Below, in pieces: positions 1 through 8,010 of a stretch of DNA of 64,000 nt. Source of the DNA: CAZDWZ01 sp964509425 (lineage in GTDB: Bacteria > Bdellovibrionota_C > UBA2361 > SZUA-149 > CAZDWZ01); NCBI GenBank assembly GCA_964509425.1, contig CAZDWZ010000001.1:310001-374000 (forward strand), read 5' to 3'. The stretch's first letter is position 1. Each line of letters opens with the position of its first letter. Made by a program: the position numbers and the translations under genes. Below the pieces are notes generated by a model that saw only the letters and a list, made by a program, of their open reading frames with translations, was not told the DNA's origin and ran no database searches.

Positions 1-37
1 CGGTATAGGATGGTTCAAGTTTCTCTTCGCCGTTCAT
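1..37 (-). CDS. Start of an unidentified gene in the ccm operon (partial)
   Basis: A reading frame opens with an ATG that overlaps the ccmD stop codon as ATGA and runs off the window edge after 12 codons (M-N-G-E-E-K-L-E-P-S-Y-T). The stop/start overlap says it is translated with ccmD and is the next gene of the cytochrome c maturation operon. Twelve residues do not identify it. ccmE, a thioredoxin-like ccmG or a ccmH-type gene would be normal here, but the charged N-terminus without an immediate hydrophobic segment favours none of them. Confidence 0.5.
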   Translation of the reverse strand, partial: MNGEEKLEPSYT

Positions 38-192
38 GAAAGCTTTTTTCCGGATTCGAGTTGTTGGGTCAATTCCTTCAAGCGTCGCTCAAGCCGCCAT
101 CCGCGCACCATGAACATCACCACCGCTGAGAAAAGGCAGATCCAGACAATCAAATAGCCGAAGAACAAATCGGGATAGGAATTTACCGTCAT
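34..192 (-). CDS. ccmD: CcmD-like small membrane protein
   Basis: Encodes about 52 residues with one hydrophobic span (roughly residues 10-30, FFGYLIVWICLFSAVVMFMV) followed by a basic, helical tail rich in R, K, E and Q. That is the usual layout of CcmD, the small subunit that associates with CcmC and helps release holo-CcmE from the heme transporter. Start: the ATG at 192 lies 4 bases after the ccmC stop. The frame is open further upstream but that would overlap ccmC. The call rests on size, topology and position after ccmC, because CcmD sequences are poorly conserved. Confidence 0.75.
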   Translation of the reverse strand: MTVNSYPDLFFGYLIVWICLFSAVVMFMVRGWRLERRLKELTQQLESGKKLS

Positions 193-196
193 AAGA

Positions 197-913
197 TTAA
201 CTCCAAAGATTTTGCTCTTCGTGCGCAAGAAGGCGTTCGTTAAAACGCTGATGATAAAAAAGAATGGTGAGCCAGCAAGAAAAAATGAGCATCACCGCCA
301 TCGTAAAAAAGAGAGTCAGTTGAGCATTCGGCAAGTCACTCAACCCACCCTTCGTGACCACTTGAGGATGCAACTGTTCACTCGCAGCAAGCACCTTAAC
401 CGAAAAGATGACTATCGGAACGTTCACGGCCGCGAGGATTCCCATAACCGACGCGAGTGTTCGCTCTTTCTCGTGGTCTCCCGAGAACCAACGAAGCACC
501 CGATAGGATCCCAGAATGAGCCAGAGCACCAAAAATGATACGAGCCGCGGCTCCCAACGCCACCACGTATTCCAAGAGCTGTGTCCCCAAATCATCCCCG
601 AGAACAGCACGATGCTGCAGAGCAGAAACGCAACGCTCGCTGTCGCATTGCTCAATTCATCCCAACTCTCGTCACGGCTCGCAAGAAACACCCCGCTCGA
701 AACGAGCAGAACCGCTAAGAGAACGTAGGCGCTAGAAGCGGCAGACGCGTGAAAGTAGAGAATTCGCTGGACCGGCCCCATGGTGCTCTCGTCCGGCACA
801 ACGAGGAAGATCAGATACAGTGCTCCGCACATCCCCAAACCGGAGAGAGCGGCGAGCACCGATTGAGTGGCCGGGTTTCGGAGGATTGGAAAAAGTTCAG
901 GCTCTTGCGACAC
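197..913 (-). CDS. ccmC: Heme transporter subunit CcmC
   Basis: 238 aa, polytopic. CcmC presents heme to the chaperone CcmE at the periplasmic face in System I cytochrome c biogenesis. The tryptophan-rich heme-handling (WWD) signature is at residues 109-126 (W-G-H-S-S-W-N-T-W-W-R-W-E-P-R-L), and histidines that could be axial ligands flank it at H55 and in E-Q-L-H-P near residue 182. The usual W-x-W-D is W-R-W-E here, a conservative change. The start is a GTG at 913 with an AGGGA ribosome binding site overlapping the ccmB stop. It lies directly downstream of ccmB and upstream of ccmD. Confidence 0.92.
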   Translation of the reverse strand: MSQEPELFPILRNPATQSVLAALSGLGMCGALYLIFLVVPDESTMGPVQRILYFHASAASSAYVLLAVLLVSSGVFLASRDESWDELSNATASVAFLLCSIVLFSGMIWGHSSWNTWWRWEPRLVSFLVLWLILGSYRVLRWFSGDHEKERTLASVMGILAAVNVPIVIFSVKVLAASEQLHPQVVTKGGLSDLPNAQLTLFFTMAVMLIFSCWLTILFYHQRFNERLLAHEEQNLWS

Positions 914-918
914 GTTCC

Positions 919-1590
919 CTACTCAACAAAAAGCCGCTCGAAAAGGAGCAGCCCGAGCGTTATACTCACCACGTTAAAGGTGCAGACCAATACCAAAGGA
1001 AAGTCGAGTTGCCAAAACGAAGCCCCATGGATCAACTCGGTCGAGGCCGATACCGACGCCAGAAGCAGCGGGAGAAGAAGTGGATAGAGCAATATCGGCA
1101 GAAGCAGATCTCGGCCCCGGACCGAGATTGATAAGGCGCTCAGCAGCGTTCCCAACGACGAGATTCCGAGACCCGCGAGCAGCGAAAAAGCAGCGAGGTC
1201 CACTAAGCGGGAGCCCGGAGCGACGCCAAGAAACAATATAGAAAAAGGGATTATCAGCAACTGAAGCAGAGAGAGAAAGATCCAGTTTGTAATCACCTTT
1301 GAAATATACACGGCCTCACTCGGAGCGCCGCTCATTAAAAGGCCTAAGACGGCACGGTTCTCTTCTTCCGGCTGAAGAGAGTGCTGAAGAGTGACTGCGG
1401 AGACGAAGAGAAATACCATCCAGCACACGCCGGGGAACATCAGTCGCAACTCCGAAGGACCAAGACCCGGTTGACGAAACGAGAACCCGGCAACAACAAC
1501 AAGCAACAAACCAAAAAACGCCAGAGACGTAAACAATCCTCTCGATCGGAAAAGAAGCGCGAAGTCTTTACGGAGGAGTTTGAAGATCAT
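919..1590 (-). CDS. ccmB: Heme exporter permease CcmB
   Basis: 223 aa integral membrane protein with about six hydrophobic spans. CcmB is the membrane subunit of the CcmABCD ABC-type complex, whose ATPase drives release of holo-CcmE. The N-terminus (M-I-F-K-L-L-R-K-D-F-A-L-L-F-R-S-R) is the typical cytoplasmic amphipathic lead before the first membrane span, and the length matches the family (about 220 aa). The start overlaps the end of ccmA by 4 bases, so the two are translationally coupled. Identity rests on position between ccmA and ccmC plus this topology. Confidence 0.9.
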   Translation of the reverse strand: MIFKLLRKDFALLFRSRGLFTSLAFFGLLLVVVAGFSFRQPGLGPSELRLMFPGVCWMVFLFVSAVTLQHSLQPEEENRAVLGLLMSGAPSEAVYISKVITNWIFLSLLQLLIIPFSILFLGVAPGSRLVDLAAFSLLAGLGISSLGTLLSALSISVRGRDLLLPILLYPLLLPLLLASVSASTELIHGASFWQLDFPLVLVCTFNVVSITLGLLLFERLFVE

Positions 1591-2255
1591 AGTTCCCGCA
1601 GCGCTCCGTTCTCGAGCTCGAACCTTCGAGGTGAGAACTCACGTACCAAAACTTCCTCGTGGAGCACCGCACAGATGGTTGAGCCCTTCTCTCGCAGCTC
1701 GCGGAGCTGTCGAATGAGGAGTTCGATGGAGTGTTGATCAAGATGAGAGAAGGGCTCATCAAGCAGAAGCAAATCAGGACGCTGAAAGAGCAATCGGGCC
1801 AGCGAAGCACGTTGGACAATCCCCTGCGAAGCCTCTCTCAACTTCCTGCTCGAGAACCGGTCCAGATCGCACATCGCCAGAACCTCCGCGGTCGCTTTGA
1901 CCTCGGTCTCTGCTGCAACTTTCGTCTTCCGGAACAAAAGACAGTTCCGGACGAGCTCTAAATTCTCACGAACGGTGAGCTCACCATAAAGGAAGCTCTC
2001 CGGAGATTGGAACGCCAAATAAAATTCGGAGCTCCGCCGAAGCTTTTCCGGCGGAACTCCAAATACATCTACCGTACCGCGGTCCGGCCGTAATAACCCC
2101 GCAAACATCCGGAGGAGAGTGGACTTCCCCGCGCCGTTTTTGCCGGTTAACACCACAAACTCGCCGGGTGAAATTGAAAGAGAGAGCCCGTTAATGATGC
2201 GACGGGAACCGAAAGAACGGCCGAGACCGGTAGCATGAAGTGCCGGCCGGTTCAT
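1587..2255 (-). CDS. ccmA: Heme exporter ATPase CcmA
   Basis: 222 aa ABC ATPase of the CcmABCD complex. Walker A is at residues 38-46 (GKNGAGKST) and Walker B at 162-168 (LLLLDEP), followed by the D-loop (S-H-L-D). The signature motif is unusual: A-S-Q-G-I-V-Q-R at 142-149 instead of L-S-x-G-Q-x-Q-R, although CcmA proteins often deviate here (A-G-Q-Q-R in many). The ATG at 2255 is 2 bases downstream of the stop of a small ORF that separates it from ccmF. It overlaps ccmB by 4 bases. Confidence 0.92.
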   Translation of the reverse strand: MNRPALHATGLGRSFGSRRIINGLSLSISPGEFVVLTGKNGAGKSTLLRMFAGLLRPDRGTVDVFGVPPEKLRRSSEFYLAFQSPESFLYGELTVRENLELVRNCLLFRKTKVAAETEVKATAEVLAMCDLDRFSSRKLREASQGIVQRASLARLLFQRPDLLLLDEPFSHLDQHSIELLIRQLRELREKGSTICAVLHEEVLVREFSPRRFELENGALREL

Positions 2256-2257
2256 GT

Positions 2258-2428
2258 TCAGGCCGCTCCGGTTTGTTTTCGAGGAGGATCGGTAAACGTT
2301 TCAGGCAGGCCATCCGAACGAACATCATCAGTTTCTGATGGGGCGAAAATCGGATCAATAACGGCCCAACAAAGACCGAGCACCAAAAAGAAACTTACGC
2401 CCAAAAAAATAGTGGAGATGAGATCCAT
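2258..2428 (-). CDS. Small single-span membrane protein between ccmF and ccmA
   Basis: A 56-codon frame starting at an ATG that overlaps the ccmF stop (TAATG) and ending 2 bases before the ccmA start, so it is tightly packed into the operon. The protein begins M-D-L-I-S-T-I-F-L-G-V-S-F-F-L-V-L-G-L-C, a single membrane span, followed by a hydrophilic tail with clustered D, E, P and K residues. I do not recognise a family. The perfect fit between two operon genes, the stop/start overlap and the membrane-anchor layout support a real gene. It is probably an accessory subunit of the maturation machinery, but this is inferred from context only. Confidence 0.65.
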   Translation of the reverse strand: MDLISTIFLGVSFFLVLGLCWAVIDPIFAPSETDDVRSDGLPETFTDPPRKQTGAA

Positions 2429-4464
2429 TATCGCACCCCCTCTCCGGCGGCACCGCGAAGCGCGGCGACGGAATCTTCGGCGAGCACGCGTCGTTCGAGC
2501 GCGGATGGCACGAGAACCAAGGCCGTCCCCGCAAGCACAACCATACCGCCGAACCAGAGCCAGACTTGTAAGGGGTTGATGAAGACTTTGAACATAGCTG
2601 GGAGCTGAGAGGCGTCGATTTTTTGTCCTTCGGGAATTCCGCTGGTGTCCGACCCTGCAAGCGCGAGATAGAGGTCATCTCGCGGCGTTATACGGATGTC
2701 TACCTCGGTCGTCGCTTCTTCGCTCCGCCGGTAGAACCGGCGCTCCGGGTTTAGAGTTCGGAGAAATTCTCTATTCGCCGCGAGATACACCTCCACGGAC
2801 GAGGTCAACGCCATGTAATGTTCATTCTGCGATTCTCGCATCGCACTCAGTTTGAGCAAATACCTGCCGACTTCGATTTCTTCGCCGACCGTCAACCGCA
2901 AGTCACGTTCGACCTTGTACGCCGAGGAAGCTGTGATCGAGATTGCCATGACGGCAATTCCGACATGAACGAGAAGGCCGCCGTACTTCCTCGGCTTGCT
3001 TCGGAGAAGAGAGAGCTGCCCTGCGTCGCCAGCCAGCTCTCGCCTGATGGTGCGAGCGCGACGAAATTCTCCTTCGACTGAAAACAACACAAACACCGAA
3101 AGCCCGAACCCAAGCGCGGGATAAAATCGAAAAGGCTCGAGCCAGAGAAAAAATAATGTGGTGAGAAATCCCGCGACAAACGGACCCGTAAACGTGCGTT
3201 TAAGACTGCTCCAAGTCGAACGTCGCCACGAGATAAGCGGGCCGACGGCCATAAGGAACAGGAGCCCGAGAAAAAGCGGAACGTTTACAGCATTGAAAAA
3301 TGGAGGTCCGACGACACTCTTTTTCCCACTCAAATATTCGCTAAAAACCGGGAACATTACGCCCCAAAACGTCGCGAACGCAATTCCGAGAAGCAGCAAA
3401 TTGTTGAATAGGAAAGCCGCTTCACGTGAGAGATAGCTCTCGATACTTCTCTCAGGTTTGAGCGCTCCTCGACGATAGAAAAGTAGCGACATCGACGTCG
3501 TCACGATGATCCCGATATAGAGGAGAAAAACCCAGCCGACGTCCGTTTCGGCGAAGGCGTGCACGCTTTGAACGATTCCGGATCGCGTCAGGAATGTGCC
3601 GAACACGGCAAGCGTGTAGGAGAGAAGCGACAGCACGACGTTCCACACCTTCAGCATCCCCCGGCGTTCTTGAACCATAACCGAATGGAGAAATGCGGTG
3701 ATGCTGAGCCACGGCAGAAAAGAAGCATTTTCCACCGGATCCCAAGCCCAGAAGCCTCCCCAGCCAAGCTCAATGTAGGCCCAATTTCCACCGAGAATGA
3801 TTCCGCAGGTAAGAAACGCCCAAGCGATCAGCGTCCACCGCCGGGTCAAGACGATCCATTGATCGCCGAGATTTCCACTGAGAAGTGCTGCGAGGCAAAA
3901 AGCAAACGGGACCAATAAGCCGGTGAAACCGGCATAGAGCATCGGCGGATGGATGAGCATCGAAGGGTTTTGGAGAAGTGGATTTAATCCGTTCCCATCG
4001 TTGATGAGTGAGCTTCCACCCAGCCGGAAAGGGTTTGTGAAGAAGAGCACGACGGTGAGAAAGAAACCACACGTTCCTCCGAACACCGCCGGCAACCAGG
4101 CGAAAAGAGTTCTCGGAATACGACGTTCGTGAAGACTGACGGACAGGGCAAAGAACGTCATGAATACCGCCCAAAGCAGCATCGACCCGTCCATGCCGCC
4201 CCAAACAGCGGAGAGGAGATAATACCAAGGCATCTCGTTGTTCGAATTCTGCCAAACGTATTTGTAGCGGTAGTCGTTCGAAAGAAAGAGCCGTCCGAGC
4301 CAGACGAGTGACAGGAGAGCGGTGAAGGTCATCGCGTAGACGCTGTTTGCGGCCGATCGAACGAAGTTCGATCGCCCGCGCACGGCGCCGTAAATGCCGC
4401 CAAAAAGCGACCACATGGCGAAGGCCCACGCGAGGACCAGGGTAAAGTGTCCGAAGTCAAACAT
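2428..4464 (-). CDS. ccmF: Cytochrome c heme lyase subunit CcmF
   Basis: 678 aa, strongly polytopic. CcmF, with CcmH (and CcmI where present), attaches heme from CcmE to the CXXCH motifs of apocytochromes c in the periplasm. The WWD domain signature is near residues 235-251 (W-G-G-F-W-A-W-D-P-V-E-N-A-S-F-L-P-W), and H-P-P-M-L-Y at about 172-177 is the family hallmark. Length is near that of E. coli CcmF. It is the first recognisable ccm gene of this minus-strand operon. No good ribosome binding site lies at normal spacing; the nearest purine-rich stretch sits in a hairpin upstream (4475-4498). Confidence 0.95.
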   Translation of the reverse strand: MFDFGHFTLVLAWAFAMWSLFGGIYGAVRGRSNFVRSAANSVYAMTFTALLSLVWLGRLFLSNDYRYKYVWQNSNNEMPWYYLLSAVWGGMDGSMLLWAVFMTFFALSVSLHERRIPRTLFAWLPAVFGGTCGFFLTVVLFFTNPFRLGGSSLINDGNGLNPLLQNPSMLIHPPMLYAGFTGLLVPFAFCLAALLSGNLGDQWIVLTRRWTLIAWAFLTCGIILGGNWAYIELGWGGFWAWDPVENASFLPWLSITAFLHSVMVQERRGMLKVWNVVLSLLSYTLAVFGTFLTRSGIVQSVHAFAETDVGWVFLLYIGIIVTTSMSLLFYRRGALKPERSIESYLSREAAFLFNNLLLLGIAFATFWGVMFPVFSEYLSGKKSVVGPPFFNAVNVPLFLGLLFLMAVGPLISWRRSTWSSLKRTFTGPFVAGFLTTLFFLWLEPFRFYPALGFGLSVFVLFSVEGEFRRARTIRRELAGDAGQLSLLRSKPRKYGGLLVHVGIAVMAISITASSAYKVERDLRLTVGEEIEVGRYLLKLSAMRESQNEHYMALTSSVEVYLAANREFLRTLNPERRFYRRSEEATTEVDIRITPRDDLYLALAGSDTSGIPEGQKIDASQLPAMFKVFINPLQVWLWFGGMVVLAGTALVLVPSALERRVLAEDSVAALRGAAGEGVR

Positions 4465-4474
4465 TCCGGGAGAA

Positions 4475-4498
4475 ATTCCTCTGAGAAATCAGAGGGAT
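4475..4498 (-). promoter_or_regulatory. Hairpin in the leader of ccmF
   Basis: An inverted repeat with arms 4475-4484 and 4489-4498 (core CCTCTGA / TCAGAGG) and a GAAA tetraloop as read on the plus strand. The stem is ten base pairs with one wobble. On the ccmF message it ends about 10 bases before the start codon, and its 3' arm holds AGAGGAA, the only purine-rich ribosome-binding-like stretch nearby. It could therefore limit ccmF translation. The structure is seen in the sequence; the regulatory role is inferred. Confidence 0.4.
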
Positions 4499-4544
4499 GC
4501 CATAAGCTTTCCCGATCAGCAAGTAAAGCTGGAAGCCGACGCGA

Positions 4545-4763
4545 TCAGATTAAATATCCAAGCAGGCAGCCGATGAGGGAAAGGAAGAAGATGAACAGCA
4601 CGAAAAAAATCGGCCGGACAAGAAGAACAAGGCTGTCGCTCCAACTATGCTCCAGCTCATCGTGAGCCGCGGAATTCATTAACCGCTCGCCGCCCCTTTG
4701 CGAACCGCCTGAAATTTCTCGATTTAGAAGACCGCCGCTCAGCACGTCGCCTTTTACGCCCAT
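4545..4763 (-). CDS. Small tail-anchored membrane protein upstream of ccmF
   Basis: 72 aa. The start ATG at 4763 has a strong ribosome binding site (GGAGGG, 5-base spacing), so I prefer it to the longer open frame. The first half is polar and rich in glycine and acidic residues (about residues 1-45). The last 25 residues are one hydrophobic span (V-R-P-I-F-F-V-L-F-I-F-F-L-S-L-I-G), leaving almost no tail, so it should be C-terminally anchored with the bulk in the cytoplasm. No family recognised. It is co-directional with the ccm operon, 80 bp upstream of ccmF, and could be its first gene. Confidence 0.5.
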   Translation of the reverse strand: MGVKGDVLSGGLLNREISGGSQRGGERLMNSAAHDELEHSWSDSLVLLVRPIFFVLFIFFLSLIGCLLGYLI

Positions 4764-4913
4764 ATTCCCTCCAACCCGGCAAGCCGACCCGTTCCGCCAC
4801 TCAGACCTGGAGTAGCAGGGTTTCTTACACCGAACCACACGGAATAACGGGCGGCCCGAACCGTTGAGGATTACAGGAATTTCTTCAGACTTGAGGCGAC
4901 TTCGAGAGTGCGG

Positions 4914-7769
4914 TTACTGCTTTTTCAACCAGAGCACCCAGTCAGCCGAATTCGGCTTGTCTATCGAACGGATCGCTCCGCCCTCCAGCGTGCTCTGCGA
5001 TCCAAATACACCGGTGAAAGGATTGAAGAAGCGAGCCGTGAAGGTCCCCGATGCCGCCGTAAGATCAATCGACAATCCTGTCCCAGGGCTTTCATCGGAG
5101 TAAATTACATACTCCTCGCCCTGCTTCGCGAGACAAACGCCGGTCGATGAAAGTTGTCCCGCTGGGCTCATCTCCCAGAATCGAGGTCCATTGTTGTTGA
5201 AAAATTTGGCCGCATATCCGAGCCTATCGATTAACACGTCGACGTTTGCCGCTGTCATTTTCCAGTTCGCATCATCTTGAAGCACGAAGCCACCTTGCCC
5301 CAGGAGTGTTCCCCACATCAGGCGTAGAAGCGCCAGTCTCGCGGGAGCTCCACCTACATAACCCGGGACGGGCTCGTCAAATAATAGCGGCTTTTTGGTG
5401 TTCGAGCTGAGCCAACGTTCCCCGTAGTAATTAAACGACGAAGACGACGGCGTGGCGTTTGTCCAGTTCGGGAAGTGATGACTCACCACATCTGTCTGAG
5501 CATTTTGCTGATAGTCCGTCGGCGCGTTCATGAGCTGGTTGACGATGAGAATCCGGCTTGTTCGTGCATGAATGAAGTCTACAAAGTGCTTCTGAAAAGC
5601 ATCCATGAAAGGAGGATTGTACCATTCCCCTTCGTTCATGACTTCATACATCACGTTTTGGTACTCAGACGTCGATTCGAGGAGCTTCTCCGTAAAGCGT
5701 TCCAGAATCCATTGGTGCTTCTGCTGCGGATTCCAATCATGGTTGAATAACTTCGGCATTTCCACACCAGGTGTGGCAAGGACGACATATTCTTCCCTAG
5801 TATTCAGATTCCCGCCGTTTGCCACGTTCATGGGGTGTCCCGCGAAGCGTGCCTTTGTCCACCCGTCGTGAATGGTGATGAGCAGCGTGATCCCACGTTC
5901 ATTCGCGCCGCGCGCGAGGTCCCGCAGCCGATTGAAGTATTTTTCGTTGAACATAGGCAGCAGCAACGAAGGACTTGCGAAGATGAATTTATACGGAGGA
6001 ACGAATGTAAAATTCGTTTCGATCCATGGCCAAATTCGCGGAGCGTGGTAGCCGATTCGACTATCGGCAGTCTGATCATCAATACCGATATACGACCAGA
6101 TCATCAGCATGTTGATGCCGCGATCCTTCAGAATGTCGAGAAACGCATCCTGATCAAAATCGGTGCCGAGTTCCATCCACGCCTGCGTGATGGATTCGCC
6201 GACGACGACTTGGGGTCGGCCGTCAATCTCAAAGACTCGAGCCGAGGGGAGTGCTCGAGCCCTTGCGAGCGCATTGTGATCCGGCTTCACTGGTTGAGCC
6301 GCCACGTTCATGATGTAGCCGAGACCGCCTCGCGAATCAGGAAACACCCGAAGTAGATCGGAGGTTAACAAGGCGCCGCTCACGGACCTCTGAGACAGAC
6401 TCATCCCGATGGAATTATAGCCGGCGTCAAGATGGAGTGGTACGTCCACCGCGCCGGACGGCAGAACCGGTTCCGATCGCATCTTCGCGAGGAATCCCTG
6501 CGTGTCAAAGGTGATCAAATCAGACGCTGACTCGGCGGCTTCATTTGACAGAAATTTGTTCCAGTTCGCTGCTCCCAAGAAAGAATTATAGAGATGGGCG
6601 AACCTTTCGTCGCCGCTCGCTTGCGGAGTTCCTTGCGTCACATACGCCCAGTCGACCTTGTCCCCGCGGCGGCCGTAGTAGGCACTCTGAACGATAAAGC
6701 CTTCGCTATTCGGAGCCGGTTCAGCACACTTCACACGGAAACTGCCGACCGCTCGCTCTCCGATATAAGTGTTCAGGAGTTCATGGTGTTGGGAAAATCC
6801 GCCAATAGCGATCTGCTTGTTGACCTTCTCAGCTCCGAGCGCATCATAGACCGCGAAGTCTGCAGTCCGGGCACCGGCCCGAGGGTTCGCAATCTCTGCC
6901 CAGTTATATGCAGGATCCATCGTGCTTGCCGGAAGCACCATCTGACCGCAGTAGGGCTTTCGTGCGAGCGTCGGAAACGCATAGACAAATTCGTCGATGC
7001 TGTCCGGGTTATACCTGGTCAGGAACAGTCCATACGGTTGTGACATGTTGTTCGGAACGAGCTGGTAGACCCCGACCCGCTGGCCTTGAGGATGCCCTAT
7101 GGCAAAGTCTCTCCTCTCCCCAGGAACCAACGGAGTGGTGATAGCAAAAGAAGCGTCGGAGTCGAATGTTCCATCTTGGCGAAAGACATCTACCCGACCC
7201 GTGAAGTTCTGGTCTGAGACGTTGAGAACGCTGAGCCAGTTGAAGACCACACCGGGAGTACCGTCAGGTCGGTAAGAATTGTAGATCCCGGCAGAGATCC
7301 CTTCCAACGATACAATCGCCGGAATGCTAAACGCATATTCGACAACTCGCGGTTTCCCCGGTTTTGAAAATCGATAGAGCGAAGTAGTGCAGACCAAGTT
7401 CAACGCTTCGGGTGTCGGAGATAACTCGCGGATGAGATAGGTGCCGTAGGCATCGGCAGGTGTATCCCCCGTGAGATCGATGTGGAGGGTGGCATTTCCT
7501 CCGATGACGAGCTCGAACGCACGAAGCTCGACATTCCGATCGGTGCGGACCGCAAAGGCCAGATGAACGGGACTCCTCCGAGGGTTGGCGCACTCAGCAA
7601 TGTTTCGCTGATTGTGAAAGCTGTTCCAGCTCCCCAGGATAACCGGAAACTCAGCCAGGGCTTTGCCGGTCGAAAGAAGTAAGAGACACCAAAGCCCCAA
7701 CACGGCGAGAGGTAATCTTGAACATCGAACCGGAGAGTTTAATCGCTTAGCCACGAATTTTCTCCTCAT
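4914..7769 (-). CDS. Secreted glycoside-hydrolase-like protein (clan GH-A barrel)
   Basis: 951 aa with an N-terminal signal peptide (hydrophobic core about residues 19-35, cleavage near A-L-A at 37-39). Residues 40-500 are a beta-rich region that I cannot assign, in two similar-looking parts. Residues about 505-850 read as a (beta/alpha)8 barrel of the DUF4038/GH5-like kind: Y-E-V-M-N-E-G-E-W places the acid/base at E713, and P-L-L-F-D-E-P places a candidate nucleophile at E799. The end (about 885-950, Y-V-I-Y-S-D ... F-F-N-P-F-T-G) resembles the small beta domain that Pfam calls a putative collagen-binding domain and that usually follows DUF4038. Substrate unknown, probably an extracellular glycan. 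Confidence 0.7.
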   Translation of the reverse strand: MRRKFVAKRLNSPVRCSRLPLAVLGLWCLLLLSTGKALAEFPVILGSWNSFHNQRNIAECANPRRSPVHLAFAVRTDRNVELRAFELVIGGNATLHIDLTGDTPADAYGTYLIRELSPTPEALNLVCTTSLYRFSKPGKPRVVEYAFSIPAIVSLEGISAGIYNSYRPDGTPGVVFNWLSVLNVSDQNFTGRVDVFRQDGTFDSDASFAITTPLVPGERRDFAIGHPQGQRVGVYQLVPNNMSQPYGLFLTRYNPDSIDEFVYAFPTLARKPYCGQMVLPASTMDPAYNWAEIANPRAGARTADFAVYDALGAEKVNKQIAIGGFSQHHELLNTYIGERAVGSFRVKCAEPAPNSEGFIVQSAYYGRRGDKVDWAYVTQGTPQASGDERFAHLYNSFLGAANWNKFLSNEAAESASDLITFDTQGFLAKMRSEPVLPSGAVDVPLHLDAGYNSIGMSLSQRSVSGALLTSDLLRVFPDSRGGLGYIMNVAAQPVKPDHNALARARALPSARVFEIDGRPQVVVGESITQAWMELGTDFDQDAFLDILKDRGINMLMIWSYIGIDDQTADSRIGYHAPRIWPWIETNFTFVPPYKFIFASPSLLLPMFNEKYFNRLRDLARGANERGITLLITIHDGWTKARFAGHPMNVANGGNLNTREEYVVLATPGVEMPKLFNHDWNPQQKHQWILERFTEKLLESTSEYQNVMYEVMNEGEWYNPPFMDAFQKHFVDFIHARTSRILIVNQLMNAPTDYQQNAQTDVVSHHFPNWTNATPSSSSFNYYGERWLSSNTKKPLLFDEPVPGYVGGAPARLALLRLMWGTLLGQGGFVLQDDANWKMTAANVDVLIDRLGYAAKFFNNNGPRFWEMSPAGQLSSTGVCLAKQGEEYVIYSDESPGTGLSIDLTAASGTFTARFFNPFTGVFGSQSTLEGGAIRSIDKPNSADWVLWLKKQ

Positions 7770-8010
7770 ACTTCACACTCCAGAATACCACCGCACACCC
7801 TGACAAACTACTGGTGATTCTTCTCACATTCATGATGCCAAACGCGGGTTTCGGATTCGGATTCTCCTAACTGTCGAGGGATCGAGCCCCTTTTTGCAAC
7901 AGTAACGAAGATCAGCCACGAGTAAACTCTTTCGAATCCGAGACGATAGGAGAAGGCAAAGCGCGAGGAGATTCACTCCTCAAGACCGACATCTCAAAAG
8001 GAACAACGAA
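7770..8010. promoter_or_regulatory. Divergent intergenic region (241 bp)
   Basis: Separates the secreted hydrolase (minus) from the glycine-zipper protein (plus), so it should hold both promoters. I see no confident -35/-10 pair. It contains a tandem GGATTC repeat around 7855-7865 and a short hairpin GAGGAG-ATTCA-CTCCTC at 7965-7981 in the presumed leader of the plus-strand gene. Confidence 0.35.

Noticed and set aside
4764..4850. Minus-strand stretch resembling the start of a Leu/Ser tRNA (GTGGCGGAAC-like)
   Set aside because: No acceptor-stem partner, no clear anticodon stem and no T-arm (GTTCGAATC-like) follow.
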